From Coriaria nepalensis (lineage: Eukaryota; Streptophyta; Magnoliopsida; Cucurbitales; Coriariaceae), in contig CP114498.1 of assembly GCA_027186245.1 (NCBI GenBank), positions 1,309,501-1,373,500 of the forward strand: a DNA stretch of 64,000 nucleotides, in the 5' to 3' direction. Below, piece by piece: positions 1 to 12,067 of this stretch. The translations under genes were made by a program, and so were the position numbers. Below the pieces are notes generated by a model. That model was not told the DNA's origin. It did not search any database and worked only from the letters and a program-made list of their open reading frames with translations. The stretch's first letter is position 1. Every line of letters starts with the position of its first letter.

Positions 1-616
1 CAATAACTAATTTAGAATAGTATATTAAAATGTGGAAAGATTTGTGGCCCAATTAGGAAGCTAATTTTTTTTGTCGTCTTTAATTTAGTGTCATAAATGT
101 AGAAATAATTAACAATGCAACTTCATCAAAGTTGGATTAGACTAAGCAAATAATATAAGCCGATGATGAAGACGTTATGTGATTGAATTAATCCAAGCCA
201 AGCTAAAAAATCGTAAATTCAAGTGAAAAATGTAGAAGAAATGTTAGAAATAAATTAATACAAAAATTTTACCTTAAATTGCTCAAAATCAGTTTCAGTT
301 TAACACTACAAGTGAGGAGATCTATTAGATGTTTTTGGATGGCTAAAATATTAATGTGGTCCATTGAATAGTATCAGATAAGTGTATCAGAATGATTTTA
401 AATTGTGGGGATTTGAAGCATTAATTAAAGTTGGATGAGGTTTGCACTATATCAAGGATACCTTTCACATATATCACTAGTTCTTCATAATGTTTTTTCT
501 GTGTTTTATGTACGGGTCTCCATATGCCCTTCATCTAAGTTTCCAGTTTTGTATCAAATTCTTTCATTCTTTTGATTTCCTTTCAAAGCATCTTTCCTTC
601 ACTGTCTTCTCTGCAG
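1..616 (+). other. Probable intron of the MOM1-like gene
   Basis: AT-rich sequence without a convincing exon. It ends in a pyrimidine-rich stretch and a CTGCAG acceptor at 611-616. A short upstream exon could be hidden here, but I cannot support one. Confidence 0.4.
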
Positions 617-1344
617 ATGTAAGTTCCAGCTTTGCACAGCACCTGCTTCAAGCATCTCATCCACAACAAAATATGCAAAGGCCTTCTTCAGCACTCCCTT
701 CATCTGCCTCCATCCCTCTCTCACCGAGTCCACATACATACCCTATACCTACTGCCAACCTCCAGCAGGCCCCCACATCTGCACCCAACTGGCCTACCAG
801 CCTTCCAGCCCCGCCTGGCCTACCTCCACCTATACACGGGGTACATACATCTGTCCTCTCAAGCAACACAACTAGACCGCCATCTCATATCAACTCCATG
901 TCTCCAACACCTCAACTCAGGACAGCAATCCGGGCACCAGCACCCCACCTCCAACCCTTCAGAACTTCAGCATCTATTTCCGCAACTTGTCCGCCTGCCT
1001 TTCAACACCACAACCTGGGCTTCTCTACTACAATCTCTCCTTCAATTTCTCAGCTTCCACCATCACCATCAGTTTCACCACTAACAGGTCCTTGTAATAA
1101 CAACAGAGTCTTCGAACCTGAAATGTCAGGAGGGTTGCTTACTTCTAACCCTTCATTATCTGCATCGAAGTTGTTAAGGAGCGCTGGTACTCTAGCCGGT
1201 GTGAATATGCCAACTAATTTGCCACCGTTACCTGATTTAGTTCCAAACATTAATCCACAAGTAGGGCCTGGAAATAGTGAACAGGGCAATGCCGTTGATT
1301 CTAGTGGTTCTATGGATGTTGTTTGCTTATCGGATGATGAGTAA
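617..1344 (+). CDS. MOM1: 3'-terminal exon of a MOM1-like transcriptional silencing protein (partial)
   Basis: The exon opens after a pyrimidine-rich CTGCAG acceptor at 611-616 and reads in one frame for 241 codons to a TAA at 1342-1344. The product is low-complexity and rich in Pro, Ser and Thr. It carries a short motif RAPAPHLQPFR that I associate with the C-terminal region of plant MOM1-like helicase-related proteins, and it ends in VVCLSDDE, a hydrophobic core followed by acidic residues that resembles a SUMO-interacting motif. MOM1 maintains transcriptional gene silencing in the nucleus and works with PIAL SUMO ligases. The neighbouring RING/VWA gene supports the call, since I recall MOM1 and a RING gene being adjacent in Arabidopsis (At1g08060/At1g08050). 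No helicase or CMM2 domain is in view, because all earlier exons are upstream. A PIAL-type SUMO ligase C-terminus is the main alternative. An in-frame ATG at 490 belongs to the preceding intron and is not a start. Confidence 0.55.
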
Positions 1345-1929
1345 TTGACTAACTGACCTCATTGATTGGTTCATAAGTTATTTTAAACTCAGTATTAACT
1401 TGGGGTTTAGGAGAAAGTTGCGTGCTAGGTTTCCTGAGTGGGCTGAAAATTGTTATATGTTGTGATATATGATTGTGTAGGGAAGGCTTGGTGGTTGTAC
1501 ATTTGTTAAGTGCCCGTCACTGTAAATATCTCCATTTTTTAGCTAGACAACTTCTCCTATTCTATCTTACTTCGTGCTGGGAACTTTTTCTCCCTTTATT
1601 GGGTGATGAATGCAGCTTATATTAAATTGCCAATTGAGTCTAAATGATGAGGGAGAATTGATAGTAAAATTACGCGAATTACTATCGTTTTAGTTTTTCG
1701 TTGACCCTCTAATACCTAGACTTGGATTTTTGCTTATTACTTTTCTTAACAAAACACCGGATTTATTAAACAATGAATTATATCCTAATATGAGGAATGC
1801 CGCTTCTCTAAATTGGATTTTTGTTTATTATATTTTATATACATAAAAACTAACTTGTTCATTACAATCGAAAGCTTGTACTTTAAGCTATCGAAAAGAA
1901 CGAAAATGTATAATATTTGATTTTTTGGC
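1345..1929. other. Convergent 3' region between the MOM1-like and PAL genes
   Basis: The + strand MOM1-like gene and the - strand PAL gene run towards each other, so this 585-bp stretch should hold both 3' UTRs. It is AT-rich with several AATAAA-like variants on both strands. No other feature is seen. Confidence 0.6.
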
Positions 1930-4480
1930 CTAACATATTGCGAGAGGATTACCATCCCAATCTTTAAGACATTCGAGCATTGGGTCGATAATCTTACCCT
2001 CACAAATAGCTGAGAAGACCTTATCAAACTCCTCTCCTGGGGACTTCAGTTTCTCTCCAGTCAGAAACTCAGCCCCTAGCTCTTCCCTCACAAATCTGTA
2101 AAATGGATCAGACCTACACTCCTTAATTCTATTACCAATTTCTAGACCATTATTTTCAAACCCAACTCTTGTAGCCTCAATTTCTTTAGGCAAAAGGGTC
2201 TTCAATTCCTCCTCAAAAGCTCCAATCTTCAAAAATATTGACCCACTAGGACTACTCAAATCTTCACTGTCCACCAATGCATGTTCAACAAGCACTTGCC
2301 TTAGTTTTTGCATTAGTGGGTAAGAAGCATTGCACGAGTCATCAATATAACCAAAAACATGTTCACAATCCACAACTTTGAGCAAATCTTTCTCACAAAA
2401 TCTAGAAGGATGAAGCGCTCCATTGACTCCCATTGTTAGTACCTTCTTCGCCACTTGGCTCACACTATTCTTCACAGCATTCTTCAAGTTTTCCTCCAAA
2501 TGCCTCAAATCTATAGCTTGACAAAGTGCCACCAAAAAAGTAGAAGTCATGAGCTTCAAGATGTCTACGGCTTCTGCCGCTTTCCCCGAAGAGATCAAAC
2601 CCAATGAATTCACATCTTGATTGTGTTGCTCTGCACTTTGGACATGATTGGTAACAGGGTTAGCCAGAAACTGGAGTTCAGAACAATACGCCGCCATAGC
2701 GATTTCGGCTCCTTTAAACCCGTAATCCAAGCTTGGATTTCTCCCTCCCGAAAGATTTGAAGGCAACCCATTATTGTAAAATTCGTTAACAAGCTCGGAC
2801 AGTTGAGCAAACATGAGTTTTCCAACCGAAGCTACAGCTAATCTTGTGTTATCCATTGAGACCCCAACTGGGGTTCCTTGAAAATTCCCACCATGAATTG
2901 CCTTATTCCTAGAGACATCAATCAATGGATTATCATTGACTGAGTTAATCTCCCTCTCAATGGACTTTGTCGACATTCGGATAACTTCGATCTGAGGACC
3001 TAACCATTGCGGGGAAGTACGGAGGGCATATCGATCTTGTTTCGGCTTTTGGAGAGGATTGATCCCATGCAACTTTTTTGCTTCTTTAACATAAGAGCTC
3101 CCATCCAAAATGTATTCCATTATAGCTGCGGCTTCAATTTGTCCCGGATGATGCTTCAGCTTATGAGTCAAATGGTTTGTAAACTCGGGCTTTCCTCCCA
3201 TAGTTTCAGCGAAAATTGCCGATAAGATTTCGGATAAAACAATCAAAATGTTTGCTTCAAAAAGGACTATAGAAGCTAACCCAGACCCAACTCCCGTGCC
3301 GTTAACAAGTGCAAGGCCCTCCTTTGGTTGCAACTGGAAGAAACCGGAATCGATACTGGCTAGCCTTAAGGCCTCGTGGGCATCCACGGGCTCGCCCGTT
3401 GGTCCAATGGCTTTGGAATTGGGCCTGCCGGTTAAGAGGCCTGCAATGTAAGCAAAAGGGACCAAATCACCTGAGGCGGAAATGGAGCCTCTTAAGGGCA
3501 AACATGGTGTTATGTTGTGGTTAAGAAGCTTGGCTATGGCTTCAAGGATCTCAAATCTGATGCCTGAGTAGCCTTGGAGAAGAGTGTTGATTCTAACTAG
3601 CATTGCAGCTCTTGTAGTTGTCTTTGGCATTGTGTGAGTAGCAGCTTCTTTTCCAGTTCCAAAGATTCCAGCATTCAAGAATCTGATTATGCAATCAAAT
3701 CAAATCAAAGGTACTTCGATAGAAAGTACAATATGCTAGATTCTCTTTTAACATTTTTTGTATTTCTCTATCATATGGAATATCAATAGGAGAATACCTC
3801 TTAGAAACTTAATGCAGTGGGCCCCAACCACCGGATGCAGTGGTGGGCCCTCCCTGCACCATATTTAAATTCTAGGCCTAAATATTAACAGCCTAACAGG
3901 TGTTATAATTGAAAATTGGAACTCACTCTCATGTTCATGTTCGGTCCCTCTGAAGTAACTAAGAGATACGTCACATGCCTAATAGCTACCATAGTTAATG
4001 ACCAATTACCAGAAAAATTAATCCTGATTAAGAAATAACTCAAAAAATTAAATCAATAAAGAAGTAAATGAACCGTAACCTAATCAGCTCATTCTGTAAA
4101 GCACCCCCTTGCTTAGTCCTCCTATGAGACGTTGCACCGAATCCAGTAGTGACCCCATAACTATCTATCCCTCTCTCTGCACTCTCCACCACCCATTTAC
4201 TACTCTCCTCCACGGCCGCCCTTGCCGACTCCTCCAGCTCCACCACCACTGCCTCTGCTGCCGCCACGGCCGCGACTTGACCAACGGTCAAACTTTCGCC
4301 CCCAAGCTTCACTACTTTCTTCCTATAATCCTTGACCATCCTCTTCACCTCCTCTAAATGGCTACCCTTTAGAGAATCCGCCGCTAATCCCCAACTCAAT
4401 GGGTCATTACTGGACATGCTTTTTTGTGTCATGACATTATCCACATGGCCGTTTTGTAATTTTTCTTTTATTGCTTCCAT
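1930..4480 (-). CDS. PAL: Phenylalanine ammonia-lyase, two exons
   Basis: PAL deaminates L-phenylalanine to trans-cinnamate in the cytosol, the entry step of the phenylpropanoid pathway. Exon 1 is 4080-4480 and exon 2 is 1930-3682. The 397-bp intron interrupts an Arg codon (AG|A), the conserved PAL intron position. The joined product is 717 aa, normal for plant PAL. The tripeptide Ala-Ser-Gly that cyclises to the MIO electrophile is at residues 203-205 ([11 protein letters not shown]). The catalytic Tyr is Y108 in [15 protein letters not shown]. Phe135-Leu136 directly after the intron is the Phe-type selectivity pair, so phenylalanine rather than tyrosine is the expected substrate. The C-terminal half shows the usual [21 protein letters not shown] block and ends in GNPLAIC. 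The segment just after the intron ([13 protein letters not shown]) departs from the common form, which suggests a divergent paralogue. The start is the ATG at 4480, six bases downstream in the mRNA of a long C-run. Confidence 0.95.
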
Positions 4481-4486
4481 TTTGTT

Positions 4487-4512
4487 GGGGGGCGGGGGGG
4501 GGGGGGGGGGGG
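4487..4512. repeat. Poly-G tract in the PAL leader
   Basis: Six G, one C, then 19 consecutive G on the + strand. In the PAL mRNA this becomes a C-run ending six bases before the start codon. Confidence 0.9.
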
Positions 4513-4662
4513 ACGAATAAAATGGGAAGTAAGATCAGTGATGTATACTGATGTGTTTGGCAGGTGAGAAAGTGAGGAGGAAAGTTATGAGGAGACAAGA
4601 AAGAAGGAATGTAAGGGAGAAAGATATTAGTAAGGACGTAATTGGAGGAAGGGCTTGTGGAT

Positions 4663-4674
4663 TGTTTAAATAGA
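4663..4674 (-). promoter_or_regulatory. TATA-like box of the PAL gene
   Basis: On the minus strand the sequence reads CTATTTAAAC about 185 bp upstream of the PAL ATG, a sensible place for a TATA box with a leader of roughly 150 nt. This is inferred from position and composition only. Confidence 0.4.
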
Positions 4675-5255
4675 GGAGGAAGAGCTACGTATACAAGGGG
4701 GAGTTGGGTGTATCAGTTATGAGAAAACTATGACCATACGATTTAATGGATGGTCGCGATGTGAACACGTGAAAGTACAAAGCCAAATTGGAATATGCAT
4801 GATGTCAAGATGCATGAGAATTGGGAATGATAGGGATAAAGGTGTCAGTTTGTGTTTTTGGTGCAGAGTCATACGAAACCACGTCAGTTTGAGTGCTAAC
4901 TGCTAAATTAAGCAAGAAAATATATACTATTTAAATTAGACATGTCAGTTTTACTCTTGAAGTATATCATGAACAAACCTAGTTCTTTTCATACTTTTTC
5001 TTTGGTTGAAAAAAGATATCAGATATGTATCCGTTGGCTTTATTCTTAGATTTTATGACAAAGTAGATCACTGAGAATTTGGGGACCAGATTCCATACGG
5101 TTCCGAGTCAATCCGATGGAGTCCGGTTGTCATTTACGACGTCCTGTAATGATTTTTCGGGAGCCAGAAACCAGAAACCCTTTAACCTAAAAATATAACC
5201 AAATTATCTTAAAACATATAAAAATATAAGCAAACGGACTCCAGGAGTCACCCCC

Positions 5256-5294
5256 GATCCCGAAATTACGGGGCAGTTTTGCCGAGTTCCTTAA
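5256..5294 (-). other. Short large-subunit rRNA-like fragment, probably an organellar insertion
   Basis: On the minus strand the 39-bp stretch resembles the conserved large-subunit rRNA segment that runs AAGGAACTCGGCAAAA then CCCCGTAA. The core after the GGCAAAA block fits the plant mitochondrial 26S form better than nuclear 25S or chloroplast 23S, judged from memory. Flanking bases do not continue as rRNA, so this is a decayed insertion and not a working RNA gene. Confidence 0.5.
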
Positions 5295-6116
5295 AAAAAG
5301 GTTGTCTAGTGCCCCGGTTAAAATCGGATCGAGAATTAGATCACAAGAAGATAATATATAAGTTGAGCGTTAAATTTCTTGGAAAAATGCAAAAGCAATT
5401 ACCAACATTCATGTATCAGTAGTACTGTAAAAAGATTAATAATGTAGTACGTGCATGTGCATGAAAAAGAGGGAAAAAAAATGAGGTTTGACCCTTTGAC
5501 TAATGCAGAGAGTGATCTTCACTATCTTCACAAGATATAGGTGCCGTATCATTGATCTGATCCATAAATGTACTAAGGTGATTGGTCGGTCAACGTTTTG
5601 GGTCAACCATTTCTACCTTCATGCACGAAGACGTTTCAACAATCAATTAAAAACGGTCTACTAGATACAGATACAAAAATTCAAATACAAATTGACAAAA
5701 CATACAAAAATGGAAACAAAGAGACACTTACCAAATCAATCATTCAAACATGCGATCAACTTAATTGTTTAGTCTTGTTTTCACACGACACGACACGCAG
5801 CGTTTTGCTCTATAGCTAGTGCATGCATACGTGGATTATTATCTACCCCTTTATTCACTTTACCTTATTTCTATATAGGAAAACGGTAGTGCAGGAGATT
5901 AAATTTCGATAAAAATATAATAAATTGATAATTATATATTTAATCTAACGCTTGACTAACCGACATGTCTTTCAGAAGCCATCTTGAAGTCGAATATTCA
6001 ACGATGTGTAGTTTAGATGATCATCAATCTAAATACGACAAGGTTAATATTACTTAAAAGGTCCAGACAAATTAAAAAGAGAGAATCCAAACCATACTAA
6101 AAAAAAGAGTAAATTG

Positions 6117-6148
6117 GACAAGGCCCATGTTACCTCATGGGCCTTGTC
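6117..6148. promoter_or_regulatory. Perfect 13-bp inverted repeat with site II (TGGGCC) motifs
   Basis: The arms GACAAGGCCCATG (6117-6129) and CATGGGCCTTGTC (6136-6148) are exact reverse complements around a 6-nt spacer. Each arm holds TGGGCC, the site II core bound by TCP factors, and a third TGGGCC lies at 6160-6165. The cluster is about 500 bp upstream of the RING/VWA start codon, so a promoter role is plausible but not shown. Confidence 0.55.
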
Positions 6149-6663
6149 AACCTTTAAACTGGGCCAACTACAACTACATGTGTAGCAGTTTTGGATCAAT
6201 AGAATAACTAGTTAGTCAAACATTGAATAGTTTGACAACTAACATAATCCTTACAAAAACATGATTCGGAGAAATCTATCTTATGTACTATGTAGCTATG
6301 ACGTGTACTTAGATTAAAGTCAATGTAATGCCACCCTCGATTGCCCCATGTTGTCCACTCTCTCTCTCTAGATGCGTGCAGGCGCAGCCGTACGTATTTA
6401 CTCACATGAGCTGTCAACGAGGAAAAGTGCTTCTTCTCATGCCTCTCCACCCTCTCTCTCTCTCTCTCTCTCTCTCTCCTCACCTCTTTATTCTTTAATC
6501 ATCCACATCCACTCACCACTACACACACTCTCTCTCTACTCTACCTACATCTAATCCACCGGTACCAAATTGTATCATCATGACCATCGCCATCTCTTAT
6601 TAGAGAGAGTTGTTGTGGGGAACGAAGAATTAGATCTCAAATTAGGAAAGAGAAGAAAAAGAA

Positions 6664-9600
6664 ATGGGGGGAAAATGGAGGAAATTGAAGGTGGCTCTTG
6701 GCATGCACGTCTGCCTCTACGTTCCTAAGACTCTAGACGATTCTTCTTCCCCTCCCGGTTATAACTTACTAGCCTCCAGATTCTCCGACTTCGCCGTTCC
6801 GGCGATCTCCTCGGCGACTCATGGCACGCTGATTTCGTCTTCTTCGTCCACTCTCTCCCCCAATACTGGCCCTAGATCCTCTCAGGTTCGCAATTTTATT
6901 TTTTCATTTTTTACTTTTTACTTTTCATTTAGATCCATATAGAATCAATATTTATGGTTCATGTATTGGGATAAAGCGACTAAATTTGGAAGAACAATTT
7001 TAGCCATTTAATTTTAATGTATGATAAGATTCATTTATGTAAGTAATATATTAAAATGTGTTGTAGTGGACTGGATTATGATGGTGGGGTCTAGTTTTTC
7101 CTTTCCATGTAAAATTTTTCAACCCATAATTTTGGTGGGTATCAAGTGGAGTGGTTTAGAGTGGTCTATTCATTTTTGTAGGAAAATAGATTTGGAGTAT
7201 TGTGTTCTATCCATGACTACCTCTTCTTTTTATGAGCTTTATCAACATGTTTTATCATCTTTCTTTTATGTCATACTTTCTCCCTTCTGAACAATTTGGA
7301 CCCAAACTGGAGTTTCAAACATCGAACCAAATTAACTCGAGTATTACTACTCTTTCTGTGAAGATTCTTCTCTCTTTGACTTACTAATGCCCCCCCCAAT
7401 TAACTCCCCCTCTCAAAGTGCTTTTCATTTGAAAATTTTCCGGTCTTTTCTAAAAGTTAATTCCATTTGATTGATATGTATTTTTAGCTTTTTGACTCAA
7501 GAAGGAAAAAAAAAAATGTATGGAAGTATATTCTCCGAATTGAAAGTATTCTAATTTGACTGGTAAGTATGTCTTTCAAATATATTCTGGAAATATATGA
7601 GATTCAAGATAGCTTTAAGGTTTGAGTTATACTAAACATATATTAGCTCAAATATATTAACATTCAAGATAGCTTTAAGGTTTAAGTTGTACAAGACATA
7701 TGTAAGCACAAGCATCAACTTCATTAGTCAACGATTGAATGTTATAATTGCCCTCTGTTGTTTCTTCCACATTATTCTATTTTCTTTGGTTCATGGTTTT
7801 TTTTTTTCAATTCAACATTATTTCTTTTCGCCCATGATCTTTTGAATTGAAATACTCTCAGGGGAGTTAAGTTAATCCCAAATCATATATGAATATTTGA
7901 AACTGGCCTAGGTATCTGAATTTTCACTCTTCTATGATTCTTTCATCCTCATTGATTGTCTGTCCTTCTTCAATGTAACAGAAAACATGTGCAATATGCC
8001 TGACCACAATGAAGCCAGGACAAGGCCATGCTATCTTCACCGCAGAATGCACCCACTCCTTCCACTTTCACTGTATTACCTCCAATGTAAAGCATGGTAA
8101 CAGAATCTGCCCTGTTTGCCGAGCAAAATGGAAAGAGATTCCTTTCCAAAACCCTTCTTCTCATCTTTCTTCGACCGGAATCCCAAGATTCAATACTGCA
8201 GGTTTGCCCCAAGACGATAATCGGACAAATCCTCTAAGAAGACTACCTTCTTCCCCTCTCCTTCTTTTTCATGGGCCCGAGGCCACTAAATTTGACGATG
8301 ATGAACTCTTAGATCATCAACTTGAAGAATCCAATATCTCCCAAACTTACCCATCAGGTAAAGAACCTGCCCGTAACATGAGCTTGGGTGCAACAATAGA
8401 AGCCAAGATGTTTCCAGAAGTTTCCGCTGTTCCTCGATCAAAATCTCATAAAAACTTCTCGGTATTAGTCCACATCAAGGCCCCTTTGAGAAGTCAAACC
8501 CAAAGCACCTCTGAATTTGGTCAATGTTCTCGTGCCCCAGTTGACCTTGTCACACTCCTGGATGTTAGTGGAAGCATGGCCGGTACAAAACTCGCTTTAC
8601 TAAAACGTGCCATGGGGTTCTTAATACTGAATCTAGGCCCCACAGATCGGCTTTCCGTCATCTCATTCTCTTCTACAGCCCGACGCCTCTTTCCTCTCAT
8701 AAGAATGACCGAGTCAGGACGGAATCAGGCATTGCAAGCTGTCAATTCTCTGGTTTCGAATGGTGGGACCAACATTGCAGAAGGGTTACAAAAAGGGGCC
8801 AAGATTTTAGCCGATCGGAAATCGAAGAACCCGGTCGGAAGCATCATCTTGCTATCGGACGGTCAAGATACATACACAGTAACTACCCCTATTGGGACCC
8901 ACTCTCGGGTAGATTACCGTTCACTCCTTCCTAAATCTATCCACCAGAATAACAATGAGGGGTTGAAGATTCCAGTTCATTCGTTCGGGTTCGGTTCTGA
9001 TCATGACCCTGCCTCGATGCATTCAATTTCTGAGATTTCCGGGGGAACCTTTTCATTCATAGAAGCTGAGGGCTCAATCCAGGATGCGTTCGCTCAATGC
9101 ATTGGAGGTCTACTGAGCGTGGTGGTTCAAGACGTTCAGATTAAAATCGATTGTGTTCATCCAAGTCTTCAAATGGGTTCTATATATTCCGGAAACTACC
9201 AAGCCACCATTAATGAAGGGGCAAGAACGGGTTCTATTAACGTTGGAGATTTATATGCCGAGGAAGAACGGGACTTTTTGGTTAGTATAGATATTCCTGT
9301 TGATAGGTCTGTAAACGGAATGTCGCTACTGAAGGTTCATTGCGTTTATAAGGACCCCTTGACGAAAGAAACGATGAGTTTGTTTGAAGCTAGTGAAGTG
9401 AAGATAGAGAGGCCGGATGTGACTAGAGGAGATGTGGTTGTGTCTTTGGAAGTGGACCGGCAGAGGAACCGGGTCCGAGCCATTGAGGTGATGAATGAGG
9501 CAAGGGGCTTAGCGGAGTGTGGTGATTTAGCTCGAGCGGTTTCTCTCCTCGAGAAATGTAGGAGGGCATTAATTTCCGAGACTGCTTCTGGACGAGCTGG

Positions 9601-9886
9601 AGATCAGCTATGTGTTTCGCTCTGTGCGGAGATGAAGGAATTGCAAGAGAGGATGGATAATAGACGGACTTATGAAGCTTCTGGAAGGGCTTATGTTCTG
9701 TCAGGATTGAGTTCACATTCGTGGCAGAGAGCAACGGCTCGGGGTGATTCGACAGATAGTGGGTATCAAACACAGTGTATGGTGGATATGGTGATTAAGT
9801 CTCGGACAAAGTTCTTTGGAAAACTGGCAAATAAAAAAAGTCTTCAGCCAGCTCAATCGTTTCCGGTTCGAAATCGAGCTCGATGA
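6664..9886 (+). CDS. RING-H2/VWA E3 ubiquitin ligase, WAV3 family, two exons
   Basis: Exons are 6664-6885 and 7982-9886, separated by a 1.1-kb phase-0 intron with GT and AG ends; the product is 708 aa. The start MGGKWRKLKVALG is characteristic of the plant RING/VWA family that includes WAV3 and At5g60710-like proteins. The RING is C77-x2-C80, C97-x-H99-x2-H102, C105, C117-x2-C120, which binds two zincs and recruits an E2. A von Willebrand A domain follows at roughly residues 255-440 with a complete metal-site motif DVSGS, then a C-terminal Vwaint-like region. WAV3-type proteins are E3 ligases that affect root gravitropism and auxin responses; the exact member cannot be settled here. The reading frame is intact. 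The 5' flank carries site II motifs and a CT-rich leader. Confidence 0.9.
7602..7702. repeat. Direct repeat in intron 1 of the RING/VWA gene
   Basis: Two imperfect copies of about 41 bp (7602-7642 and 7662-7702), both starting ATTCAAGATAGCTTTAAGG, sit 60 bp apart inside the intron. Confidence 0.75.
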
Positions 9887-10922
9887 TTGTTAGTTGCATT
9901 CTCTCAAAACGTGATCATAATGATCATCTTTCTTATCAGGGATTTTAGTTTTTTTGGTGATTTTGGGGAGTGGGAAAAGAGGAATTGGGTATTTTTCATA
10001 TGGTGGGTATAATTCCTTATTTGAAAATTGTAAATGAATAAGAAAAAAGGAAGTGGGGGGGTAAAAGTGAGACACTGTGAAAAAGGAAATTTGGGGAGGT
10101 AAGGTGTAGAGGTGTAATCTATAAGATAGAGGCATAGGCTTCTAATTGTGAGGATTTATAACTCTTTAATGGATAATTTGATGCCTCTTTTCTTATATAT
10201 GTCTTCTTTTTGTCTAGGAATTTAGCATCAAACTTGGTTCCTTTTGTTATGTAGGTCGGTGGTGCATATTGTTCTCTCTTTTATGCTTTGCAATGGCATA
10301 TACGAGCAAAATCTTACAGTATTTATGCGTATGTATATAATTTTATTTATCATATTATTAAAATAATAACAATAATTTTTCGGATATATCCAAAGTAAAT
10401 AGATGTTAAAAACCAGCTCTGTTTCTAATAAAATAGTAGATTTAAGCAGTGATTAAAAATGGAGGGAGTTCATATTATGTAAAAACAAACATGAATTAAT
10501 AAGAACAGTCACCTCTAGACCATCACTCATGTTTCTTATGACTACTTGTGGTGAGGAATTAAGGAGTGGACCTGATCTAACTGCCTTTTTCTAAGTTTCA
10601 ACTAATTGTTAAGACTTGGGCAGTTGCAGGAGAAACAAGAAGACAAGGTCAAGATGGAGAAGAAGACCGACTCGTTCTTTGGTTCACGACCAAATCTTGA
10701 ATCTTTATCCTTCCTTCCTTATACTTAAACATATACAATTATACATATACAATTATACATATTTCCCACCTGCATTCATGAATTCAACTAGCTACTTGCT
10801 GCTAGCTGGCCCTGAGGTATGGATTCATGCATTTGTTTTTAAAACCTATCAGCTACTCACCCCTCCATTATCAATTTTTTGAACTCAAAAACATATTTCA
10901 AATTCATTTAAAGATTGTATAT

Positions 10923-10956
<34 letters not shown>

Positions 10957-11993
10957 CATAGAAATGTCCGTCCTCTTACATACGCTGCTGTTCAAACTTC
11001 AAACCGTATCCAATACTCTGGTTTGACCACTAAATTTCAAAAGCAAAGTCAAAAAGGATGTCACCATCTTGCATCACTCTACGTTTTAATTTATTTATTA
11101 CTTAAATTTTTAAGGGATATTTTATTTATTTATTTATATTTTCTAGTATGAAATTTTTTTTACGTAAATAACTAATTGAAAAAAATATATTTTCTTAGCT
11201 TATATGAATATAATAAAATGAAAATAATTACCACTTTGGATCCCCCCAAGAACAAGTCAGCGTGAGCAACATTGCGATTTGTGCACTAAGTCAAGTGATT
11301 GTGAATAATAATAACTAAATTTCTGGCCAAATTAATAATTATTAATTAAAAGGATGTGATATTCCAGTTTTCATTTTCTTTTTCTTTTATTTTTTTTTAT
11401 TTTTTTATTTTTAATAATTAAATCACCCGAGAAAGATACGTTTCACGTTCCCATTGGGACGTGATCAAACAAGTCAACTCAACGATTTACAAAAAAGAAA
11501 AGGAAAAGGACAGAAAATTATTTAAAAAAATAAACAGCATATTATTTAAATAATTATCTCTCCTTCTTTCTCTTTCATAATTAATCCAGCTCTTGAAGAG
11601 AGAGAGAGAGAGAGAGAGAGAGAAGAAGAGCATATTTGGACTGACTTTCCCGTCCTCCATTTCTCTGTCTCTTTCTCTCATTTAGCATTTATGGTGGCAA
11701 TTCTTTACGCCACTGGGTAAAATTATCTTTATTTTTTATCATATATATCAATTAATAGGAGTAAACCATACTTAACTCAGCTTGTTTTCTATTCTGGCGA
11801 CAAGAACAAGTGTGATGACAATTGGAAAATATTTCTATATCAGACCTTTTCTCATTTTCCGTCTCTCTCTCTCTCGCTCTCTCTAATTGAATCCATCTTG
11901 TGGGTTTTTCTCTGTTTTTCTTCTGCAGTTGAAGAAGAATCGGAGGAGGGAAAAAACAGAGGGAGCTTAATAAGGAGGAAAGACTTTCGATTT
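9887..11993. other. Intergenic region between the RING/VWA and CNGC15 genes
   Basis: AT-rich sequence with a poly-A run at about 10932-10956 and an (AG)n run at about 11597-11622. The last few hundred bases before 12626 are probably CNGC15 promoter and leader. No coding feature is supported. Confidence 0.6.
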
Positions 11994-12067
11994 CTTCACT
12001 CAACTGCTATAGTTTCTAGTGGATGAGAGGCTTCACTCAACTGCTATAGTTTCTAGTGGATGAGAGG
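11994..12067. repeat. Perfect 37-bp tandem duplication in the CNGC15 leader
   Basis: 11994-12030 and 12031-12067 are identical, head to tail, with no spacer. Each copy starts CTTCACTCAACTGC and ends GGATGAGAGG. Confidence 0.95.

Larger units (their letters stand above)
4513..6663. other. Divergent intergenic region, PAL and RING/VWA promoters
   Basis: PAL (-) and the RING/VWA gene (+) diverge from here. Besides the sites listed separately it contains a (CT)n run at about 6450-6479 and the short rRNA-like fragment at 5256-5294. No protein-coding exon is supported; the small open frames are non-coding. Confidence 0.6.

Noticed and set aside
490..616. ATG at 490 as the start of the MOM1-like reading frame
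   Set aside because: The sequence before 617 looks like intron (pyrimidine tract and CTGCAG acceptor), and the 242-codon exon is a C-terminus rather than a full protein.
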